Origin: an uncultured Flavihumibacter sp.
GTDB lineage: Bacteria; Bacteroidota; Bacteroidia; Chitinophagales; Chitinophagaceae
Assembly: GCA_902168105.1 (NCBI GenBank)
Contig: CABHOY010000019.1
Coordinates: 496,001-560,000 of the forward strand
Length of the DNA stretch: 64,000 nt
Direction: 5' to 3'
The translations under genes and the position numbers were made by a program. Positions 63,341 through 64,000 of the stretch are shown here, piece by piece (position 1 is the stretch's first letter; the number at the start of each line of letters is the position of its first letter). The notes below the pieces were generated by a model. The model had not been told where the DNA came from. It searched no databases and saw nothing but the letters and a program-made list of their open reading frames with translations.

Positions 63341-64000
63341 TTAAATTACAATTGCATTGATCATAGAATTCGCATATTCACGGGCTGCCTGATCGCTTTC
63401 ATAGTAGTCATGTAAAGTAGGCTTTTCGATGAATGGCACCTTCACCATGATCTCTTCGATCACTTCCGTCATTTGCAGGAAACCGATCCTGTTTTTCAGG
63501 AAAGCATGTACTACCTCTTCGTTAGCAGCATTCATCACGCAGGCGGCGTTCCCTCCCTTGTGCATTGCCTCAATAGCAATGGCCAGGTTGCGGAAAGTCT
63601 TCGTGTCGGGTTGTTCGAATGTCAGCGTAGGATTGTTCTTAAAGGAAAATTTCGGGAAATCGTTAGCTAATCTCTCCGGAAATCCTAAAGCCAGTTGTAT
63701 AGGTACTTTCATGTCGGGCACACCCAGCTGCGCTTTCAGTGATCCGTCCACAAACTCCACCATAGAGTGGATAATAGACTGCGGATGTATCACTACTTCG
63801 ATCTTTTCGGGTGGCAGATTGAATAACCAGCGGGCCTCGATCATCTCCAGGCCTTTATTCATAAGGGTAGCACAGTCAATCGTGATCTTTGCGCCCATTC
63901 TCCAGTTCGGATGCTGCAGCGCATGGTCTTTCTTCACATTGATCAGGAAATTAGGTTTCTTACCGAGGAAAGGGCCACCGGAAGCGGTCAGGATCACCTT
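63341..64000 (-). CDS. dxr: 1-deoxy-D-xylulose 5-phosphate reductoisomerase, 3' part
   Basis: 219 codons up to the window edge; the frame continues past position 64000, so the N-terminal NADPH domain is outside. Visible are TASGGPF, the catalytic/metal region and HPQSIIHSMVEF, then the helical C-terminal domain with AANEEVV. It converts DXP to MEP, the committed step of the non-mevalonate isoprenoid pathway, using NADPH and a divalent metal. rseP follows downstream. Confidence 0.95.
   Translation of the reverse strand, partial: KVILTASGGPFLGKKPNFLINVKKDHALQHPNWRMGAKITIDCATLMNKGLEMIEARWLFNLPPEKIEVVIHPQSIIHSMVEFVDGSLKAQLGVPDMKVPIQLALGFPERLANDFPKFSFKNNPTLTFEQPDTKTFRNLAIAIEAMHKGGNAACVMNAANEEVVHAFLKNRIGFLQMTEVIEEIMVKVPFIEKPTLHDYYESDQAAREYANSMINAIVI

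Overview
The window looks like a chromosomal segment of a Bacteroidota species, most likely a Chitinophaga-type member of the Chitinophagaceae. Evidence: several promoters fit the Bacteroidota pattern TTG-N19-21-TAnnTTTG, start codons lack Shine-Dalgarno sites, and there are SusD-like and FecR-like proteins, many lipoproteins with a C-S/K-K-D type lipobox, abundant AraC regulators, and a tmRNA whose tag reads GESNYAMAA. No tRNA, rRNA, insertion sequence or CRISPR array was seen. The taxonomic call is inferred from gene style only.

Layout. 1-6.2 kb: the end of an unknown protein, then a compact metabolic operon (class III aminotransferase, zinc dehydrogenase, HAD phosphatase, MFS exporter) followed by a class I aminotransferase with its own promoter. 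6.2-10.4 kb: dps, an AraC regulator and a large GAF protein. 10.4-13 kb: an accessory-looking pair, an ASCH protein and a 693-residue GNAT-PIN-GNAT-ASCH-like fusion. 13-19.3 kb: a VOC protein, a truncated AraC fragment, an ECF sigma/anti-sigma/exported-protein set, and a TPR histidine kinase with its LuxR-type response regulator. 19.3-28.8 kb: small regulator/enzyme pairs (HxlR with alpha/beta hydrolase, AraC with SDR), an M23 peptidase, an amidohydrolase, a ferritin-like protein with a previously unlisted 46-residue membrane protein, DUF72 and an alkyltransferase-like protein. 28.9-34.4 kb: a choice-of-anchor lipoprotein, a collapsed sigma/FecR fusion, pirin with DoxX, a Crp-type regulator and an unknown protein.

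34.4-38 kb holds type I hsdS and hsdM without hsdR, preceded by a 45-nt near-perfect palindrome. 38-44 kb is a TolC/HlyD/DHA2 efflux operon flanked by AraC regulators. 44.4-48.2 kb has a mismatch glycosylase, a GNAT protein and ilvBN. 48.3-51.4 kb has an orphan SusD-like protein with an extra N-terminal domain, next to a repeat lipoprotein. 51.6-60.5 kb is a four-gene type III-like restriction operon (PLD-like/SNF2 helicase, DUF4391, Mod, Res) read from the minus strand. Directly upstream of it is an Xre-type regulator broken by two frameshifts. 61.2-64 kb returns to core genes: ssrA, rseP and the 3' part of dxr.

The accessory content is concentrated in the ASCH/GNAT-PIN pair and in the restriction genes between 34.5 and 60.9 kb. 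The strongest candidates for an undescribed system are the ASCH plus GNAT-PIN-GNAT-ASCH pair and the restriction operon with its dead controller gene.
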